A DNA stretch of 64,000 nt from an uncultured Planctomycetaceae bacterium. GTDB taxonomy: Bacteria > Planctomycetota > Planctomycetia > Planctomycetales > Planctomycetaceae. The stretch covers positions 1-64,000 of the forward strand of contig CAIOKE010000154.1 in the NCBI GenBank assembly GCA_903858815.1. Direction: 5' to 3'. Shown here one piece after another: positions 44,614 to 54,322 of the stretch (position 1 is its first letter; each line of letters begins with the position of its first letter). Position numbers and translations under genes: made by a program. Below the pieces are notes generated by a model. It made no database searches. It saw only the letters and a list, made by a program, of their open reading frames with translations, and was not told the DNA's origin.

Positions 44614-45996
44614 ATGCGACATCTGCTGCTCGTACTCACGATCATGCTGTTGCCTGGTCCGTTTCAGGGCAGCGCCCCCGGACAGGGTGGCAATACTCCC
44701 GGGGCATCACCCGGTGGCATCCTGATTTCTCCTCAGGGACTGATCTCCCAGGCTCTGGCAACTCCGGTCGTCCCCTCGATGCCTGGGAGGCAGCTTCGCG
44801 AAAAAGCCATCGCTGCACTGCCTGAAGCACTGCGACAGCCCGCTGAAATTCGCATGCTTTCGCTGCGCACACTCGATGCACGGCTGACCGAACTTGCCAC
44901 GGCCGGTCTGCCTGTACCTCCGGAACTGACATGGCTCGCCGGACTGACACGCATCGATTCCATCACTCTGTCACAGGATGGTACCGATCTGATCCTCAGT
45001 GGTCCGGCAGAACCCTTTGCTGCACTCCGCAGCAATCGCATGACAGGACTGATTTCCGGCCGTCCCGTGCTCTGCCTTGAAGATCTGCTGACAGCATTCC
45101 GCGATGACGACATTCTCGATGCCGCCGGTTGCTCCATCGATCCTGATTCGCAACGACTGGCCGCCGCACAGGGCTGGCTGGCACGCAATTCTTCACCGGC
45201 CGTCGTCGCTGTCGCGAAAGCCCGACTCGAACAGATGGTGCGATTGCAGGGTCGATGGAATGTGACAACCTTCGGCGTCCCCGAGGACAGTCGTATGTGC
45301 CTCGCCATGGTTGAAGCCGATTACCTGATGAAACGCATCGCCATCGGCGCAGACTCCACCGGTATTCGTGGCATGAAAAGCAGCCTCGCCCTCGCCCGTC
45401 CAGGTGACAATATGATGCGCCGCTGGTGGTTTGCCTCAGCACCGGCAACTCTCACTGTGAATCCTGAACGCACTCAGTGGTCTCTGCAGGGCCCACGACT
45501 GCTGCTGCTGGCTCAGGAAGAGATCATGGACAACAACGGCAATCTGATGGATATCACAACCAACCGTGGTAGTGGTGATGAGTTTGCTCAGCTGTTCAAT
45601 CAGCACCTGCCCGAACTTGTTCAGAAAGTCCCGGCATTCGCTGACCTGCAGAATATCCTTGACATCCTCACGGCCGTCGCCGTCTGTCGCGAGCTGCAGG
45701 AAGCTGGTCTGCTCAATCTACACCCACAGATGCTGACCGATTCTTCCATTCTGCCGGGAAGGTCGTGGCCAGTGCCGCGTGAAACGGTCCCCCTGCTCAC
45801 GACCCGCAGTGCATCCGGAGGACTGCTGATGGGAGCGTTTACCGGAGGTGTTAATTTCCGCAGTCGCCAGCTGGTTCGACAGGCGTCGTCAGCAGACGCC
45901 GTCTCGCCGTCAACGCGTCCACAAATCAACAGCCTGTCACCAGCAACCCTCTGGCTGGATACACCAGCAGTCCAGAGTCAGCGGGCCTCGGACTGA
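44614..45996 (+). CDS. exported DUF1598-like protein
   Basis: The 460-residue product starts with a signal peptide (about 1-20) followed by a Gly/Pro stretch (PGGILISPQGLI). The body recalls DUF1598, a planctomycete-restricted family: ISGRPVLCLEDLLTAFRDDD, VTTFGVPEDSRMCLAMVEAD and YLMKRIAIGADSTGIRGMKS. That match is from memory and should be treated as likely, not certain. Function unknown. Its last 19 bp overlap the end of the convergent lipoprotein gene. Confidence 0.65.
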   Translation: MRHLLLVLTIMLLPGPFQGSAPGQGGNTPGASPGGILISPQGLISQALATPVVPSMPGRQLREKAIAALPEALRQPAEIRMLSLRTLDARLTELATAGLPVPPELTWLAGLTRIDSITLSQDGTDLILSGPAEPFAALRSNRMTGLISGRPVLCLEDLLTAFRDDDILDAAGCSIDPDSQRLAAAQGWLARNSSPAVVAVAKARLEQMVRLQGRWNVTTFGVPEDSRMCLAMVEADYLMKRIAIGADSTGIRGMKSSLALARPGDNMMRRWWFASAPATLTVNPERTQWSLQGPRLLLLAQEEIMDNNGNLMDITTNRGSGDEFAQLFNQHLPELVQKVPAFADLQNILDILTAVAVCRELQEAGLLNLHPQMLTDSSILPGRSWPVPRETVPLLTTRSASGGLLMGAFTGGVNFRSRQLVRQASSADAVSPSTRPQINSLSPATLWLDTPAVQSQRASD

Positions 45997-47219
45997 TTCA
46001 CCTGCCGCTGCAGCCACGCCCTGCCCGCCTCAGATTGCAGGAATTCCTGATACTCAGGAATCCCGGCCGCACCCTCCGGTGACTGCTGTAAACTATCCAG
46101 CAGCTCAGCCACACCGGCAAAGTCCCTGCGATGCAGACGCACTCGCAGGTCAGTCAAAGCCACATCAGCATCGCCCTCAGAAACCTGTTTCGCAGCAGCC
46201 ACAGCCTCAGACGCTTCTTCCGCCCGATCCAGCCGGAGCAGTGACTCCACTTTCAGCAGGCCCAGATACGGGTCACCAATCCTGTCACGCAGACGATCCA
46301 CCGCAGTCGCTGTCTCGGCAGGCTTTCCCAGCAATTCCAGTCGCTCAATCTCAATGAATCCCACACCCGGATCGTCCGCACAGCCCTCCACCAGCTCCAG
46401 CAGAGCAGCCGAAAGCTCTTCAGGTCCCAGACCACGGCAGATTCGGACCTGCAATCGCAGCAGAGGCTCTGACTTGCGAATCACGTCAGGCAGCCTGCGA
46501 AACAATTCCATCGCTGACTTTGGCTGATCGCGACGCTGCAGATCGCCGATTTCGCGGATGTCATCAGCAAACTCAAGCTGCTGCAGCTCGGCAGCACTCA
46601 AAGTTGCCCGCAGGCCTCGATTCGAGGCGGCCAGTGCCGGCAGCACCAGACGCCGCAGACTGTCCGCAACAGACTCACCCGACAGATAAACATTCACATC
46701 CGCAATGCGCGTTCCGTCTGTGGTCTGTACCAGCACCAGCTCATGGTAATTGATACCCGACAGTTGCGGCAGACACAGGCGAAACAACGGTCGAAATTCC
46801 CCTTCGCGTTCGATCAGGCGAACAAAACTGTAACTGCCCCCGTTGCGACAGCCTTCGGTCACACCGGAAAAAATCTCCTGCAGTGTGCCAGACAGTCCCT
46901 CGACCGCCTCCCGCCGCTCTGTTCCACGAAGATCGGTTCCCTGCAGAACACGATCTGCGAAGGCCTCATCGCTGGCCAGTCGACTCAGAGCTGCTGCGTC
47001 CACATGTGCGATCGCCTGACGAACCTGTTCCGTCAGATCCTTCGACTGCTGCTCGCTGGCAGTCCGCCCAACTACCGGAGCAGCTTCCGGGCCAGCCTGC
47101 GACTGAGTCCTGCTGCGTCCGTCAGCAGGTGGCTCTGCCACCTGCTGACCACAACCAGACAAAGCCAGCAGCAGGGCCGCCGCCAGACCACTTACCGACC
47201 CCGCCACTTTGCGTTTCAC
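45978..47219 (-). CDS. lipoprotein of unknown function, helical repeats
   Basis: Basic start, hydrophobic segment and lipobox (LALSGC, Cys23) mark a lipoprotein. Residues of about 30-200 contain a conserved-looking domain (NGGSYSFVRLIEREGEFRPL, YHELVLVQTTDGTRIADVN). The second half, rich in Leu, Glu, Asp and Ala, looks like TPR helices (ALLELVEGCADDPGVGFIEI, VDRLRDRIGDPYLGLLKVES). 413 residues. I cannot name it. It lies 13 bp downstream of bcp and could share its transcript. Confidence 0.68.
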   Translation of the reverse strand: MKRKVAGSVSGLAAALLLALSGCGQQVAEPPADGRSRTQSQAGPEAAPVVGRTASEQQSKDLTEQVRQAIAHVDAAALSRLASDEAFADRVLQGTDLRGTERREAVEGLSGTLQEIFSGVTEGCRNGGSYSFVRLIEREGEFRPLFRLCLPQLSGINYHELVLVQTTDGTRIADVNVYLSGESVADSLRRLVLPALAASNRGLRATLSAAELQQLEFADDIREIGDLQRRDQPKSAMELFRRLPDVIRKSEPLLRLQVRICRGLGPEELSAALLELVEGCADDPGVGFIEIERLELLGKPAETATAVDRLRDRIGDPYLGLLKVESLLRLDRAEEASEAVAAAKQVSEGDADVALTDLRVRLHRRDFAGVAELLDSLQQSPEGAAGIPEYQEFLQSEAGRAWLQRQVNQSEAR

Positions 47220-47232
47220 AATGACCTCCGCG

Positions 47233-47712
47233 TCAGTCCGTCGTCAGTTCCTGCAGTGCAGCAATCACATCAGCGTCATGACCGTCTACTGAAACTTTCT
47301 TCCAGAGCTTCGCCACTTTGCCATCAGAACCAATCAGGTATGTCGATCGCTGGATTCCCATCGACACCTTGCCATACATATTCTTTTCCCGCCACGCACC
47401 ATATTTCTCGGCCACTGCATGCTCAATATCCGCCAGCAGCGGGAAATTCAGAGCGTACTTTTCTGTGAATTTCTGGTGCGACTGCACAGTGTCCGCACTG
47501 ACGCCCAGCACCACAGCACCCAGAGCCTCGATCTCACTCAGACGATCCCGAAACGCACAGGCTTCCTTTGTGCAACCCGGAGTATCGTCCTTGGGGTAAA
47601 AGTACAGCACAACGGGGCGACCCTTGAAATCTGACAGCTTGACGGTTTCACCAGTCGTTGACTTCAGTGAAAACGCCGGGGCCTTCGCAGGTGGTTCAAT
47701 CCAGTCAGCCAT
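47233..47712 (-). CDS. bcp: thiol peroxidase, Bcp/PrxQ-type peroxiredoxin
   Basis: Reduces hydrogen peroxide and organic hydroperoxides with thioredoxin. [13 protein letters not shown] contains the peroxidatic Cys47 and, five residues on, the resolving Cys52, as in the atypical two-Cys PrxQ group. The [10 protein letters not shown] signature and [11 protein letters not shown] near the end fit. I start at the ATG at 47712 (159 residues, family length 150-160); the frame is open further upstream without conservation. Confidence 0.94.
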   Translation of the reverse strand: MADWIEPPAKAPAFSLKSTTGETVKLSDFKGRPVVLYFYPKDDTPGCTKEACAFRDRLSEIEALGAVVLGVSADTVQSHQKFTEKYALNFPLLADIEHAVAEKYGAWREKNMYGKVSMGIQRSTYLIGSDGKVAKLWKKVSVDGHDADVIAALQELTTD

Positions 47713-47859
47713 GATTCTCTCATCCCCTGAACAATTCCGAACCTTTCTGTGCTGCACGCCACAGGACCCCTGCCCCGTCGGCCGGCACTTCTCCCTGTTA
47801 TAGCCACCTGCACAAATCTGGCCCGGCAGCATCCGGAATTCGAGCAGCCTGCCGCGACC

Positions 47860-48708
47860 TCAATTGCACTCCGGCAGCATCCGGCGGGCCTGCCGGAGAT
47901 GATTCTGCAGAAACAGTCGATCCTCAGCCGGACACACGGCCAGACTGCGCTCCAGCAGGTCAATGGCCTCCCCAAAATGCCCCGCTCGCAGCGTCAATAC
48001 CGCATGATCCCGACGTTCACGCCACGATCCCGGCAACAGCAGCTGCAGACGCGTCTGAACCTTCCACGTGGCGGCCCAGTCTTCACGTCCACCAAATAAT
48101 GCCTTCAGATTCTGCAGCATACGGATCATCACCGCACGGTCATCTGCTGGCCTGAGATGCGCCCGAACCTCAGTCGCAGTACAACCAGCGAGATCCTGAA
48201 TCAGGTCGATACACTCCGCTTCATCCAGAATCCGTCCCCGGTCAAACGCATCCACATACAGAGGACCATGATCCGCAGGCAGGCGAATCAGAAAGCGGGC
48301 TGGAGTACTGATGGGTTCCAGCGGAATACCCAGTTCATTACCCACATGCAGATAGATCAGAGACAGCGAAATCGGGATCCCTCGCCCTGTCGCCAGAACC
48401 CGATTGATATAATGCGAATGCGGATCGGCCAGATACTCACTTTCACCATGCAGACCCAGCTCTTCAGTCATGTAGCGGGACAGCAGTTTCAGTTCTTCCA
48501 GATCAGAGCCTGCCTGAGTCACCGGATGCGTCAGCCGCGACACGGCTCGCTGCAGAATACCTCTGGCGTCGGCAAAGTTGACATCCGACTGGCCGTCTCG
48601 AGATATCTCCAGTGCGGCCGTCAGCAGATCCACATCGGTCTCCCGACGGACCAGCCGCATGAACTGTTCATCGTCAGAACAGGCTGAATTCGAAAATTGA
48701 AAACTCAC
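47860..48708 (-). CDS. SirB1-type transglutaminase-like protein with TPR
   Basis: LADPHSHYINRVLATGRGIP, then ISLSLIYLHVGNELGIPLEP and FLIRLPADHGPLYVDAFDRG, mark the SirB1 family (transglutaminase-like fold with a C-terminal TPR pair, WRERRDHAVLTLRAGHFGEA). Its biochemical role is poorly defined. I use the GTG at 48708 with GGAAG 8 nt upstream (282 residues); a TTG-type start further up cannot be excluded. Preceded by a candidate promoter at 48803-48831. Confidence 0.85.
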   Translation of the reverse strand: MSFQFSNSACSDDEQFMRLVRRETDVDLLTAALEISRDGQSDVNFADARGILQRAVSRLTHPVTQAGSDLEELKLLSRYMTEELGLHGESEYLADPHSHYINRVLATGRGIPISLSLIYLHVGNELGIPLEPISTPARFLIRLPADHGPLYVDAFDRGRILDEAECIDLIQDLAGCTATEVRAHLRPADDRAVMIRMLQNLKALFGGREDWAATWKVQTRLQLLLPGSWRERRDHAVLTLRAGHFGEAIDLLERSLAVCPAEDRLFLQNHLRQARRMLPECN

Positions 48709-48802
48709 GCAGACAACTTCCCACAGCACCAGAACACACAATCAACGGCAATAACGCCAGTCGAACCACAGTATCACACTGCACATCCGACTGTTTCACG
48801 CC

Positions 48803-48831
48803 ACTATAGGCCCAGCGCCCCGGCACCACAA
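48803..48831 (-). promoter_or_regulatory. candidate promoter for the SirB1-type gene
   Basis: On the minus strand, TTGTGG, 17 bp, TATAGT; the -10 box is about 95 nt before the GTG at 48708. Confidence 0.35.
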
Positions 48832-48964
48832 CACCGGGTTCAGCCAGAATCCAACCTCAAAAAATGGTCGGCAAAATCAGCCCGTTCCATCCGCTGTTCA
48901 GCTCTGCAAATCGGCAAAACATGCCTGCACCAACAGTTGTTCGGCAGACAGAGCTTATGCCGCT

Positions 48965-50506
48965 TCACGGTGCGAACCGCAGACCATCACGCCCTGCAGT
49001 CGCTGCCTCCATAATCAACTGCTCAGTCGCCTCAGTCGCTGAAAACCGGGCCGTCAGTTTCCCCTCACTCAACACCAGTATCCGATCACAGACCGCCAGC
49101 AGCTCAGGCAACTCGCCACTGGTCACAATCATCGATACTCCCTGCTCTGACAACTGATCCATCAGGCGATAGATTTCCGATTTCGCACCCACATCCACAC
49201 CTCGCGTCGGATCATCCAGAAGCAGCACGTCCGGCTTCGTCAGCAGACATCGCGCCAGCATACACTTCTGCTGATTTCCTCCACTCAATGATGTGATCAG
49301 CGCCTCACTTCCCGCTGTACGAATTCCCAGCGAATCCGTCTGCTGCTGAACCGCTCGCTGCTCTCGATGCCCGGAAATCACACCGCCAAAAGCAAACTGG
49401 CTGAGAGCACTGATGGTCATGTTCTCACGGACCGTCAACTGGCGAAAGATCCCCAGTCGCTTCCGATCCTCCGTCGCCAGCGCAATCCCAGCCCTCATGG
49501 CTTCCGCCGGATGCCGAAAATGACAGCGCTCGCCATGCAGCCGGATTTCCCCCGTGTGCCGCACACTGGACGCACCTGACAGACATTCCAGTAATTCCGT
49601 CCGACCTGCCCCCATCAATCCCGCCAGCCCCAGAATTTCGCCCCTGTGCAGAGAAAAACTGATGTTGTGCAAACGCCAGCCACCACGTCGACCACCCCAC
49701 GGCAACGAAAGATTCTGCACCCGCAGCACCGGCTCAGATCCGGACTCCAGCGGCTGCATCACTCGACGCTGCCGAGGCGCTAACTCACGACCCACCATCC
49801 AGTGTGCCACTTCCCGAGCACTCGTTACAGCACGATCCACAGTCGTGACAAAACGCCCGTCCCGCAGAACCGTAATCCGATCCGCCAGACGAAAAACTTC
49901 ATCCATCCGATGCGAGATATACAGAATGGTGACCCCGCGAGCCTTCAGACGATCAGCCACTCGATACAACCGAGCGACCTCTGACTCCGTTAATGCACTC
50001 GTCGGCTCATCCATAATCAGAATGTCCGACTCCAGCGCAAGAGCTCGCGCGATCTCCACCAGCTGCTGATCGCCCACTCGCAGACTGCCAACCAACGCCC
50101 GCGGACTGATCGGCGTTTCCAGCTGCTCAAGCAGTGCCGCCGCTCGCCGATCCATCTCGCCCTGCTGCAATACACCCCAGCCATTCGTCAGTTCACGACC
50201 CAGAAAAATGTTGGCCGAAACCGACAGCTGCTCCACCAGATTCAGCTCCTGATGGATCATACTGATCCCCGCTGCCTCCGCTTCACGAGTCCCGGCGAAA
50301 CTGACCGGCCGGCCACGCACCAGTAACTCCCCGGAAGTCGGACCCTGCACGCCCGCCAGAATCTTCATCAGCGTGCTTTTGCCAGCACCGTTCTCACCCA
50401 TAATCGCATGCGTCTCTCCCGCACGAATGTCAAAACTGACGTCGTCCAGAGCCACAACGCTGCCAAAAGTTCGACCCATTCTCCGCACAGACAGAATCGG
50501 CTGCAT
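48965..50506 (-). CDS. sugar-type ABC transporter ATPase with two ATP-binding domains (RbsA/MglA-like)
   Basis: The 513-residue protein has two ABC cassettes in tandem. The first has Walker A GENGAGKST, MIHQELNL and ILIMDEPTSALT. The second has the degenerate Walker A GLMGAGRTEL typical of this group, LSGGNQQKCMLARCLLTKP and LLLDDPTRGVDVG. This architecture belongs to ribose/galactose/xylose-type importers. No permease or binding-protein gene is adjacent, so it may work with a permease elsewhere. It starts 29 bp after gcvPB and probably ends the gcv-rpiB operon. Confidence 0.9.
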   Translation of the reverse strand: MQPILSVRRMGRTFGSVVALDDVSFDIRAGETHAIMGENGAGKSTLMKILAGVQGPTSGELLVRGRPVSFAGTREAEAAGISMIHQELNLVEQLSVSANIFLGRELTNGWGVLQQGEMDRRAAALLEQLETPISPRALVGSLRVGDQQLVEIARALALESDILIMDEPTSALTESEVARLYRVADRLKARGVTILYISHRMDEVFRLADRITVLRDGRFVTTVDRAVTSAREVAHWMVGRELAPRQRRVMQPLESGSEPVLRVQNLSLPWGGRRGGWRLHNISFSLHRGEILGLAGLMGAGRTELLECLSGASSVRHTGEIRLHGERCHFRHPAEAMRAGIALATEDRKRLGIFRQLTVRENMTISALSQFAFGGVISGHREQRAVQQQTDSLGIRTAGSEALITSLSGGNQQKCMLARCLLTKPDVLLLDDPTRGVDVGAKSEIYRLMDQLSEQGVSMIVTSGELPELLAVCDRILVLSEGKLTARFSATEATEQLIMEAATAGRDGLRFAP

Positions 50507-50535
50507 CGCTCAGAATCCCTCGCCGGAAGAAATCG

Positions 50536-51996
50536 TCAGCATTGCGCAGACCAGCAGAGCACCGGCTTACGAGCAGCATTCACCTCGTCCGGACGACAGA
50601 CCGCCGTTGAATGCGGAGCCCCCTTCAGCAACTCTGCAGGCTCCTGACAGATCTGACGCAGAGCCGCTGCAAAGGCATCCAGCGTCGCCAGTGACTCTGT
50701 CTCTGTCGGCTCCATCATCAACGCCTCGTCCACGACCAGCGGGAAGTAAACAGTCGGAGCATGGAATCCGTAGTCCAGCAGACGCTTGGCAATGTCCATC
50801 GCCGTGACTCCGGACTGCTCTTTCAGACGTTTCGCACTGGCCACAAATTCATGCATGCACCGCTGACCATGAGGTACGTCCAGAAAATCACGCACCTGAC
50901 TGAGCAGATAATTCGCGTTCAACACAGCACAGTCAGAGGCCTCACGCAGACCACGCCCGCCCAGCGTCCTGATGTAACAGTAACCACGCAGCAGAATTCC
51001 CACATTACCAAAGAACGATCGCATTCGCCCGATCGAATGCTGCGGTTCCTGCAGCGAATACCAGTTCTTCTGCGGATCAAATGCCACCACAGGCGACGGC
51101 AGAAATGGCGCCAGAAAATCACGTACTGCAATCGGACCAGCACCGGGACCGCCGGCCCCGTGAGGCCCCGTGAAGGTCTTGTGCACGTTGTAGTGCATCA
51201 TGTCGCCACCAAAATCCCCGGGCCGCGTTCGCCCAAGAATCGCATTCATGTTCGCACCATCAATATAAACCAGCCCGCCAGCGTCATGCAGCATCCCGGC
51301 TATCGTGGCTATGTCCTTTTCGAATAACCCCAGAGTATTGGGGTTGGTCACCATGAAGACTGCCGTGCGCTCGTCCAGCTGAGCACGCAGCTCCGCCAGA
51401 TCCACAAAACCATTACTGCCACCCGCAAGCTGCACACATTCAAACCCCGCCAGCGCAGCACTGGCCGGGTTGGTTCCATGAGCACTTGCAGGGAACAGCA
51501 CACGCGTCCGCTGCTCCCCCCGATGCCGAAACCATGCAGCTGCCGTCAATAATGCCGTCAGCTCACCCTGAGCACCGGCAGCTGGATGCAGCGAGACCCC
51601 AGGCAACCCCGAGATCTCAGCCAGCATGCCCTGCAACTCATACAACACACTGAGCAGTCCCTGAATCTGAGACTCATGCTGGTACGGATGACTGGCAACC
51701 GCCTGCGGTAGTCGAGCCAGACGCTCGTGACGCTTGGGGTTGTATTTCATCGTGCAACTGCCCAGCGGATAGAAGTGCGAATCCACACTCATGTTGAGCG
51801 TCGACAGATTCACGAAATGCCGCACCACATCCGGCTCCGCCAGCTCAGGCAACGGCAGCAATGACTCAGCACGGTACTCCGCACCAATCTCCGGCAGCCC
51901 TGAAACCTCAGGCACGTCCGCCTCCGGGAACACCACTGTGCCCCGACCAGCCTCAGACATTTCAAACAGCAGTCGCGTCGCCGTTGGATTACGCAT
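50536..51996 (-). CDS. gcvPB: glycine dehydrogenase (decarboxylating) subunit 2
   Basis: C-terminal half of the split P-protein of the glycine cleavage system. It decarboxylates glycine with PLP. The PLP Lys273 lies in NVHKTFTGPHGAGGPG, and LGSCTMKYNPK and HPAAGAQGELTALL are conserved. I start at the ATG at 51996 with GAGGAG upstream (486 residues); a GTG at 52020, immediately after the gcvPA stop, is possible. Directly follows gcvPA. Confidence 0.95.
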   Translation of the reverse strand: MRNPTATRLLFEMSEAGRGTVVFPEADVPEVSGLPEIGAEYRAESLLPLPELAEPDVVRHFVNLSTLNMSVDSHFYPLGSCTMKYNPKRHERLARLPQAVASHPYQHESQIQGLLSVLYELQGMLAEISGLPGVSLHPAAGAQGELTALLTAAAWFRHRGEQRTRVLFPASAHGTNPASAALAGFECVQLAGGSNGFVDLAELRAQLDERTAVFMVTNPNTLGLFEKDIATIAGMLHDAGGLVYIDGANMNAILGRTRPGDFGGDMMHYNVHKTFTGPHGAGGPGAGPIAVRDFLAPFLPSPVVAFDPQKNWYSLQEPQHSIGRMRSFFGNVGILLRGYCYIRTLGGRGLREASDCAVLNANYLLSQVRDFLDVPHGQRCMHEFVASAKRLKEQSGVTAMDIAKRLLDYGFHAPTVYFPLVVDEALMMEPTETESLATLDAFAAALRQICQEPAELLKGAPHSTAVCRPDEVNAARKPVLCWSAQC

Positions 51997-52020
51997 CTGA
52001 CCCACCACTCCTCGGTTCAC

Positions 52021-53376
52021 TCAGCCCGCCAGAACCTCTGCCACCGCCTGCACCAGCCCGTCAATTTCCGCACGAGTTCGCTTTTCGGTGAGAGCAACCA
52101 GGAAACAACGCTCCAGATCAGCCCCCAGACTGCCACCAAACCGCGACAGCGCCGGTCCCGCGTTGAACCCACGGGCCGCCAGAGCCTCCAGCAGCTCCGT
52201 AGCCCGCAGCGGCGTCTCCAGCACAAATTCACGGAAAAACGGCTGACCAAACTTCAACGAGACACCCGGAAGTGATGTCAGACGCTCGACCGCGTAACGA
52301 GCCTTGCGATGACTGAGTTCCGCCATCTGCCGCAGACCACGAGGCCCTGTCACGGACAGAAACACCGTCGCACGCAATGCCAGCAAGCCCTGGTTCGTGC
52401 AGATGTTACTGGTCGCCTTGTCACGACGTATATGCTGCTCACGAGCCTGCAGGTTCAGAACAAAACACTCACGACCATTCCGATCCACCGTGCGACCAAT
52501 CAATCGCCCCGGCATCTTCCGCACATACTCACCACGACACGTGAAAATGCCCAGCAACGGACCCCCGTACTGCAACGGAGTCCCCAGCGGCTGCCCCTCA
52601 GCCACCGCGATGTCCACTCCATAATCCCCCGGCCGCTTCAACAGTCCCGGACTGATCGGGTCGAATGCAAGAATCGCCAATGCCCCCGCCGCATGCGCCG
52701 CAGCAGTCAAGCCACCAACATCCTCCAGACAACCAAAGAAATTCGGCTGCTGAAACACAAGTGCAGTCGTCTCCGCTGTCAGAGCCGCCCGGCAGGCGGC
52801 CACAGAAACCACGCCGTCAGTTGCGGGAACCTCAACAATCTCTGTGCCCAGCCGCGAAAAATACGTCCGCAACACCTGCCGGTACTCGGGATGCAATGAC
52901 CCGGCAACCACCACCCGACCATGACGCCCATTCACTCGCATCGCCATAAACACAGCTTCACTGACAGCCGTACCACCCTCGTACAGACTGGCATTCGAAA
53001 CTTCCATGCCACTCAGCTGCGAAATCAATGTCTGGTATTCATAAAAGGCCTGCAATGTGCCCTGACTGGCCTCCGCCTGGTAAGGCGTGTACGCGGTGTA
53101 AAACTCACCCCGCGATGTCAGTTCATCCACAACCGCTGGAATAAAATGGTCGTAGACCCCGCCACCAAGGAAACACAGGCCACCACCACCGACCACCCCC
53201 AGTCGCCGCTGCAGATCCTGCTCCAGCTGCAGCTCGGAAACAGCATCCGGCAGAGCCAGCTCACGACCCAGCTGCAACTGCTGAGGAATCTGCTGAAATA
53301 ATTCGTCCACCGAACCAGCACCGATCGCCGACAGCATGTGCTGGCGCTGTTCCGGAGTATCAAAAAGATAGGCCAC
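52021..53376 (-). CDS. gcvPA: glycine dehydrogenase (decarboxylating) subunit 1
   Basis: N-terminal half of the split P-protein, which forms an alpha2beta2 enzyme with GcvPB. FLGGGVYDHFIPAVVDELTS, FYTAYTPYQAEASQGTLQA and the EYQTLISQLSGMEVSNASLY region are typical. 451 residues, start GTG at 53376 with a textbook ribosome-binding site. It lies 114 bp downstream of gcvH. Confidence 0.95.
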   Translation of the reverse strand: MAYLFDTPEQRQHMLSAIGAGSVDELFQQIPQQLQLGRELALPDAVSELQLEQDLQRRLGVVGGGGLCFLGGGVYDHFIPAVVDELTSRGEFYTAYTPYQAEASQGTLQAFYEYQTLISQLSGMEVSNASLYEGGTAVSEAVFMAMRVNGRHGRVVVAGSLHPEYRQVLRTYFSRLGTEIVEVPATDGVVSVAACRAALTAETTALVFQQPNFFGCLEDVGGLTAAAHAAGALAILAFDPISPGLLKRPGDYGVDIAVAEGQPLGTPLQYGGPLLGIFTCRGEYVRKMPGRLIGRTVDRNGRECFVLNLQAREQHIRRDKATSNICTNQGLLALRATVFLSVTGPRGLRQMAELSHRKARYAVERLTSLPGVSLKFGQPFFREFVLETPLRATELLEALAARGFNAGPALSRFGGSLGADLERCFLVALTEKRTRAEIDGLVQAVAEVLAG

Positions 53377-53385
53377 CCTAACGAT

Positions 53386-53391
53386 CCTCCT
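53386..53391 (-). promoter_or_regulatory. strong ribosome-binding site for gcvPA
   Basis: AGGAGG on the minus strand, 9 nt before the GTG start. It is the best Shine-Dalgarno match seen in the window and decides the start codon. Confidence 0.7.
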
Positions 53392-53490
53392 GACAGCTTA
53401 TTCAAACCGCAGTCAGCCGATCAGGACACGCCAGACAAAGCTCCGCAAGCCGGAAAACACCAGTCAACCACGCAAAGCACCACGACGATA

Positions 53491-53868
53491 CTATTCGCCA
53501 CAGTGCTGCACGTAGTCGGCACGGCTGAGCAGATTCTGAAGGTCCGCCGGATTGACAACCCTGAGCTTTACAATCCACGCCCGATCGAACGGGCTTTCAC
53601 TCAACAACTGCAACTGGTCTGGTAATCCCGTATTCACTTCCAGCACTTCACCGGTGACCGGCGCGTAAATGTCACTCACCGCCTTCACGCTCTCAACTTC
53701 ACCCATGGGCTGGCCAGGACGATACGATTTCCCAACGACTGGAAGTGACAGAAACACAATGTCCGTCAGCAACCTCACCGCATAGTCCGTAATTCCCACC
53801 GTCGCGATGTCGCCGTCAACCGACACCCACTCATGAGTCTTTGCGTAACGCAGTGTTTCAGGATCCAT
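53491..53868 (-). CDS. gcvH: glycine cleavage system H protein
   Basis: Lipoyl carrier of the glycine cleavage system. It shuttles the aminomethyl group between P, T and L proteins. The lipoyl Lys62 sits in GEVESVKAVSDIYAPVTGEV. 125 residues from the ATG at 53868, normal length; the frame runs on upstream but that part is the rpiB gene in another frame. It overlaps the end of rpiB by 11 bp. gcvT is absent from the neighbourhood. Confidence 0.96.
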   Translation of the reverse strand: MDPETLRYAKTHEWVSVDGDIATVGITDYAVRLLTDIVFLSLPVVGKSYRPGQPMGEVESVKAVSDIYAPVTGEVLEVNTGLPDQLQLLSESPFDRAWIVKLRVVNPADLQNLLSRADYVQHCGE

Positions 53869-54322
53869 GAATTCGCTCCGCTTCCTCACGCTCCAGTTCA
53901 CTGATTCGCTGCAGCCGGCGAGCATGCCGACCACCATCGAACTCCGTCTTCAGCCAGATGCGAACCACCTGATCGGCGACCTGATCACTCAACTGATCAG
54001 CCGAAAGACAGATCACGTTGGCATCGTTGTGAGCACGACTGTAGGCCGCCGTCACGCTGTCCTGACACGTCACCGCCCGCACACCCGAAAACTTGTTCGC
54101 CGTAATGCACATCCCCAGTCCCGTCCCGCAAATCAGGATGCCCCGATCCACGGAACCAGTGGAAACTTCACGAGCCACCCGAGCAGCATAGTCCGGATAG
54201 TCCACACTCTGAGCCTCAAAGGGGCCCAGGTCATGCACTTCACAGTCCATCGACTGCAGCAATTGAGCCAGTCTGGCCTTCAGGGCAACCCCACGATGGT
54301 CACTGGCAATCCCGATCTTCAT
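53858..54322 (-). CDS. rpiB: ribose-5-phosphate isomerase B
   Basis: Interconverts ribose 5-phosphate and ribulose 5-phosphate. The N-terminal MKIGIASDHRG, the phosphate loop ILICGTGLGMCITANK with the catalytic Cys, and RAHNDANVICLSADQ are all present. 154 residues, family length about 150. ATGA overlap with the phosphatase gene upstream and 11-bp overlap with gcvH downstream: tight coupling. Confidence 0.95.
   Translation of the reverse strand: MKIGIASDHRGVALKARLAQLLQSMDCEVHDLGPFEAQSVDYPDYAARVAREVSTGSVDRGILICGTGLGMCITANKFSGVRAVTCQDSVTAAYSRAHNDANVICLSADQLSDQVADQVVRIWLKTEFDGGRHARRLQRISELEREEAERIHGS

Noticed and set aside
53377-53490. Glycine riboswitch before gcvPA
   Set aside because: The gap is only 114 bp and shows no tandem aptamer-like structure that I can recognise.
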